From NCBI GenBank assembly GCA_030066785.1, contig JASJAZ010000074.1, positions 1 through 34,390 on the forward strand: a stretch of 34,390 nt of DNA, written 5' to 3'. The notes under the pieces were generated by a model, which was given only the letters and a program-made list of their open reading frames with translations, ran no database searches and had not been told where the DNA came from. Positions 31,004 to 34,390 of this stretch are shown here, one piece after another; position 1 is the stretch's first letter; each line of letters starts with the position of its first letter. The position numbers and the translations under genes were made by a program. The DNA is from Desulfobacterales bacterium. Its GTDB lineage: Bacteria > Desulfobacterota > Desulfobacteria > Desulfobacterales > JASJAZ01.

Positions 31004-32485
31004 ATGGATTCGCCCCCACCGCATAAAAAACCGAGTAAAACAGCAGATCCGTTAACTGCAAATAAAGACAGCAGAACCCGGCTATTCAAAAATTGGGATG
31101 TTTCTAGTCCATCGCTCCCCCAATACCTTGACAGATTGCATGTATGCTACTTTGAAACCGACATAGAGGGTCAACTTACCTATTGCAACGATGTCATGTC
31201 AGCATTGATTGATTTCAAGAAGCACAGGGGTTGCCAGCATCGCATTGCCTCCCAGCCTCTGAACCAGTTTGTGCAAGACGCCAAGCAACTATCAAAAAAA
31301 TCCCACCCACAACATCATATCGCCATTGAAGCCTGTGAATTATCAACACCCGACAATCGATCCAGACTTTTTGATATGGTGCTGTGCCCCATCCTGAATG
31401 AACAATCGAAAATAACAGGTTTTTGTGGCACAGCCTGGGATGTGACCCAAAGAGCTCAAAATGAACTGCGCTTGCAAGAAAGCAATGCAGAGCTTGAGGC
31501 GCATAGCCGTGATTTGGAAGAAAACATCGCCCGCTCTAACAGTATGGCGTTTGAAGCCGAAATGACGCGCCTGGAATTGCATCAGATATTTAACTCAAGT
31601 GCTGACGGCATGTGGGTGGTTGACCGTGATTTTAACATTCAAAAAATCAATCAAATCCTGATGGATGCGTTGCAGATCAGCCACGATGATGCCATCGGCA
31701 TGAAGTGTTATGATCTTTTTCAGGGATCGCCTTGCCAAGGCACGCAATGCCCCATGAATCATATATTTGAAGGCCAAGAACGCATTGAATGCGACGCCGA
31801 GCGCACTGACGCCAATCAAAACCAGATACCGTATATATTAACGGCAACGCCTTTCCGAGACCCTGCTGGTGAAATCGTCGGAATTGTGGAGAGTTTAAAA
31901 GATATCACCGAGCGCAAAAAAGTGGAGATTGAACTCCAAAAGGCTAAAAAACGTTTAGAGCACCTGGCCACTGTCGATGAACTAACGCAACTTGCCAATC
32001 GCCGCCGGTTGGATGCCTACATCGAGGTAGAATGGAAGCGGGCAATTCGGAATCAATCACCCATTGTGGTTATTATGTGTGATATCGATTTTTTTAAGAA
32101 ATACAATGACCATTATGGCCATCAGGCCGGCGATCTATGTTTACACAAAGTGGCCACCGCCATTAAGCAAAATGCCAAACGGCCGGCAGATTTGGCCGCA
32201 CGCTATGGTGGCGAGGAATTTGTTGTCATCCTGCCGGAAACCGATACAGCCGGAGCCCAGCATGTTGCCCATCAAATTCTTGAATCTGTCCAGAAATTGC
32301 AAATACAGCATCAAAAATCACCAATTAACGATCACGTCACACTTAGTATCGGCCTTGCCGGTACAATTCCCGAAATTAAGTCTACCCCCGCAAAACTGAT
32401 TCAAATAGCTGATCAGGCCCTTTACCAGGCCAAAGAAAACGGCCGTAATCGCATCATTGCCCAAACCGCAAATTCTTCCCGATAA
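31004..32485 (+). CDS. diguanylate cyclase with two PAS-like domains (PAS-PAS-GGDEF)
   Basis: A 493-residue cytoplasmic c-di-GMP-synthesising protein. A first PAS-like region covers about 45-150, a coiled linker 155-190, a second PAS domain about 195-310, then a GGDEF domain about 325-485. The active-site motif is GGEEF (about 401-405), and RPAD five residues before it is the product-inhibition I-site RxxD. The second PAS domain carries three cysteines C235, C244 and C249 (CYDLFQGSPC then C), a pattern seen in a group of PAS sensors that may bind a metal or act as a redox switch. No membrane segment is present. ATG 31004 has no clear SD. Confidence 0.92.
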   Translation: MDSPPPHKKPSKTADPLTANKDSRTRLFKNWDVSSPSLPQYLDRLHVCYFETDIEGQLTYCNDVMSALIDFKKHRGCQHRIASQPLNQFVQDAKQLSKKSHPQHHIAIEACELSTPDNRSRLFDMVLCPILNEQSKITGFCGTAWDVTQRAQNELRLQESNAELEAHSRDLEENIARSNSMAFEAEMTRLELHQIFNSSADGMWVVDRDFNIQKINQILMDALQISHDDAIGMKCYDLFQGSPCQGTQCPMNHIFEGQERIECDAERTDANQNQIPYILTATPFRDPAGEIVGIVESLKDITERKKVEIELQKAKKRLEHLATVDELTQLANRRRLDAYIEVEWKRAIRNQSPIVVIMCDIDFFKKYNDHYGHQAGDLCLHKVATAIKQNAKRPADLAARYGGEEFVVILPETDTAGAQHVAHQILESVQKLQIQHQKSPINDHVTLSIGLAGTIPEIKSTPAKLIQIADQALYQAKENGRNRIIAQTANSSR

Positions 32486-32659
32486 AAGCACACCCCGGCC
32501 TCAACTGCATCGGAAAAAATATTTGATCCGCTCAAGGGATCAGAAGGGCCAAACCGTATGCCAACCGGCTTACGGTAGATTTTTGATCTCGGCTTTGCTA
32601 AGAACAGGATAACGTTCTTGACTTGAATGAAAAGTGATTGAGCGTGAGAGAACTGTCTT

Positions 32660-33400
32660 ATGATGAGAAAGCTTGCGACAATCTTCAGGTATCGAAACTA
32701 CCTCAGATACTATCTAGCGAAATCTGGCAACGACGCTATCGAAAAAAAATTAAATTTAGAACTGAATGCCTATCCACACAATCACACCTACCGACTTTTT
32801 AGGAAACAACTGCTTCCAAGCTTTCAACTGTATGACCGCCTCAGACGCGTGACCATTCAATACCCCGCAAAACCAGAAAGCCTTCTTGATATTGGCTGCT
32901 GTCGCGGTTTTTTCATTTTACAGGCTGCCCGTCAATTCAAATTTTCGCACGGCCTGGGAATCGATGTTCATGCGCCCTTCATTCAGACCGCCTGCAAGGT
33001 CCAGCAACACCTTGAAATTCAAAATTGCAAATTTAAGGTAGCAAGCCTTAAAGGCGTTTCCGTAAATTTGGACCGATATGGGGGCCCCTTTCAAACGGTT
33101 TTGCTGTTGGGGACTTACCACTATTTGTTTTGGGGCAGCCGTCTCAGTGATGATGCCTACCTTAGCCATCGAAATATATTCCAGCAACTTTCAAAACTTT
33201 GTTCCGACCGATTGATTTTTTCCGCTCGCCTGGAGGTTGAGCGGCTTCCGCGCCTGCTGAAAACAAAAGCCTTAACCTGGGGCAGTAAAATTATTTACAC
33301 CACCGATCATTTCATTAAAAGAGCACAGGAATTCTTCAGTGTCCATCAAGCTGGTTGCCTCGGAAAATACCCCCTGTTCGTCATGACCAAAAAGAAATAG
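32660..33400 (+). CDS. class I SAM-dependent methyltransferase
   Basis: A 246-residue protein with a Rossmann methyltransferase core. Motif I is SLLDIGCCRGFFILQAA (about 74-90), motif II GLGIDVHAPFI, and motif IV TVLLLGTYHYLFWG. The first 70 residues are basic and helical (RKLATIFRYRNYLRYYLAK) and may hold the substrate. Small proteins of this make-up methylate lipids, polyketides, tRNA or sugars; the substrate cannot be read from the sequence. ATG 32660 follows GAGAG by about 9 bases. It lies 174 bases after the diguanylate cyclase and may not share its transcript. Confidence 0.8.
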   Translation: MMRKLATIFRYRNYLRYYLAKSGNDAIEKKLNLELNAYPHNHTYRLFRKQLLPSFQLYDRLRRVTIQYPAKPESLLDIGCCRGFFILQAARQFKFSHGLGIDVHAPFIQTACKVQQHLEIQNCKFKVASLKGVSVNLDRYGGPFQTVLLLGTYHYLFWGSRLSDDAYLSHRNIFQQLSKLCSDRLIFSARLEVERLPRLLKTKALTWGSKIIYTTDHFIKRAQEFFSVHQAGCLGKYPLFVMTKKK

Positions 33401-33710
33401 ACCCAGATGTCTATCTATCAGCATGGTCTGAAACGCCTGAGATCATTCCGATATTCTAAGGGCTAATATCTTAACGACCCACATGAAAATTTTATTGAAA
33501 TTCCTTGCGATTGTTTAAAGAGCTGCAGCCTGCCCTGAATTCAATTGACAAACTCCTAACGGCAACTGTAGGTAGATGATGACCGACGAAATCATCTTTG
33601 GTGAAATACAATCCCGTTAAAGACAGGCCGCGGAAACTTTCGGCCAAGAGTTAGTTGAGGATCAAGGTGCATTTTTTTCTAACATCAACGCTTCAAAAAA
33701 GGAGGTCGTA
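33401..33710. other. leader region of the solute-binding-protein gene
   Basis: 310 bases. A consensus -35 TTGACA is at 33545-33550, with a poor -10 (TAGGTA) 18 bases on. The presumed transcript has a stem GATGAT / ATCATC (33575-33596) and a second, GGCCG / CGGCC (33626-33645). It could be a regulatory leader, but no known riboswitch is recognised. Confidence 0.35.
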
Positions 33711-34390
33711 ATGAGAAAAGGAATCTTGACCGCAACAATTTTAGGTGTTTTTACAATTACCCTACTGCTTCTACCGGTATTTAATGCAGAAGTGCAAGCC
33801 GCCGACAAGCTTGGCTGGGTCGGCCCCGTCTACAAGGAATTGTCTGCTAGTCTGAACAAAGGATTCAAGGCGTACTATAAAAAGACCTATGGCAAGGACG
33901 TGGACATCACATTCGTGCGGCCTGGCGGATGGCCGGTATGCCTGGATAAAGTCAGGGCATGGGGCGGAAAACCGGATGCCGATATTTTCTTAGGTGCCGG
34001 CGCACCAGCCCATGAAGTTTTAAAACAGGAAGGATTGATTGTACCATACAGACCCAAAGGTTGGGACAAGGTCCCTGCCGATTGGCATGGTATGAAGGTC
34101 AAGGATAAAGGGGATTTATGGACCTGTTTTGCGCCCTGGATTGTCACCAATTTGTATAATGAGAAAGTTTTAAAAAAGCTACGGCTGCCGCCACCAAAAA
34201 CTTGGCATGATTTGCTCAATCCGATCTACAGGGGCAACATTGTGCATACACTGCCATACGCCTCCGGCACTATGCACGAAACGATTGAAATTCTCATGCA
34301 GGCTTTTGGTGAAAAGGAAGCTTGGAAATATCTGCGATTACTGGCCGCTCAGCTAGCCCGCTTTTCAACTGGTAGCACGGATACCACCCA
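33711..34390 (+). CDS. ABC transporter solute-binding protein, iron(III) type (partial)
   Basis: Starts at ATG 33711 behind a strong GGAGG and runs off the right edge after 226 codons. A signal peptide (residues about 1-30, with LTATILGVFTITLLLLPVF and a cleavage-like VQAAD) shows export. The mature part has the features of bacterial solute-binding family 1/6: a first strand-helix pair with LNKGFKAYYKKTYG, DADIFLGAGAPAHEVLKQEGL, then PWIVTNLYNEKVLKKL, TWHDLLNP and GNIVHTLPYASGT. Family members carry ferric iron, thiamine, phosphonate or spermidine-type ligands; which one is not decided. The permease and ATPase genes would be expected to the right. Confidence 0.85.
   Translation, partial: MRKGILTATILGVFTITLLLLPVFNAEVQAADKLGWVGPVYKELSASLNKGFKAYYKKTYGKDVDITFVRPGGWPVCLDKVRAWGGKPDADIFLGAGAPAHEVLKQEGLIVPYRPKGWDKVPADWHGMKVKDKGDLWTCFAPWIVTNLYNEKVLKKLRLPPPKTWHDLLNPIYRGNIVHTLPYASGTMHETIEILMQAFGEKEAWKYLRLLAAQLARFSTGSTDTT

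Overview
The window (34,390 bases, moderate GC) reads as ordinary chromosome of a Gram-negative, anaerobic, sulfate-reducer-like bacterium, most likely a Desulfobacterota (Desulfobacterales type). This assignment is an inference. It rests on a siroheme/ferredoxin-type sulfite-reductase-like protein, PduO-type cobalamin adenosyltransferase, HDOD and PAS-GGDEF signalling proteins, a complete Psp envelope-stress locus, and many small conserved-looking proteins of unknown function. I see no rRNA, tRNA, CRISPR array, prophage or intact insertion sequence. Genes lie on both strands in short operons separated by unusually long intergenic stretches, and several of those stretches carry strong inverted repeats.

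Layout. 1-4.3 kb: the end of a TPR-like gene, a 55-residue cysteine-rich membrane peptide, a monofunctional transglycosylase (mtgA), then pspC-pspB-pspA on the minus strand with divergent pspF and a candidate sigma-54 promoter between pspA and pspF. 4.5-9.5 kb: a minus-strand Cse60-like small protein, two paralogous proteins of an unrecognised family (4777-5358 and 8889-9449), and between them a tandem ribbon-helix-helix-like protein, a secreted protein with three short repeats and a Gly/His-rich tail, and a NAPE-PLD/UlaG-like metallo-hydrolase with a possible Tat signal. 9.5-14.1 kb: a DUF1786 ASKHA-fold protein, a MITE-like element, a cyclic-nucleotide-binding protein, then on the plus strand a PCP_red/siroheme/2x[4Fe-4S] protein, a Nudix hydrolase and a methyltransferase, ending at a bidirectional terminator shared with a Trp-less dodecin. 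14.1-18.0 kb: a repeat-rich non-coding segment, a TIM-barrel isomerase/endonuclease-like protein, an unknown protein, and a DUF4388-HDOD regulator.

18.4-25.9 kb: cob(I)alamin adenosyltransferase; an exported protein-L-isoaspartate methyltransferase overlapping a large membrane protein with a degenerate spermidine-synthase-like core; a large MscS channel; a DUF2784 membrane protein; and an IscU/NifU-like protein that lacks the third ligand cysteine and is preceded by interlocked inverted repeats. 26.2-34.4 kb: a LysM-like plus NlpC/P60-like protein, a small membrane protein, a strongly structured candidate RNA (about 28095-28200) ahead of a STAS/SpoIIAA-like gene, a GNAT acetyltransferase, a 58-residue SHOCT-like protein, a class I/II aminotransferase, a PAS-PAS-GGDEF diguanylate cyclase, a methyltransferase, and the start of an iron-type ABC solute-binding protein cut by the window edge.

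How they fit together. The clear functional unit is Psp (PspF activates, PspA binds effector and membrane, PspB/C sense) with a cell-wall glycosyltransferase and, elsewhere, an MscS channel, all envelope maintenance. Second-messenger signalling is represented by the cNMP-binding, HDOD and GGDEF proteins. The most promising undescribed elements are the two structured non-coding regions (28081-28200 and 25273-25358), the paralogous unknown family, and the repeat-rich region at 14285-14625.
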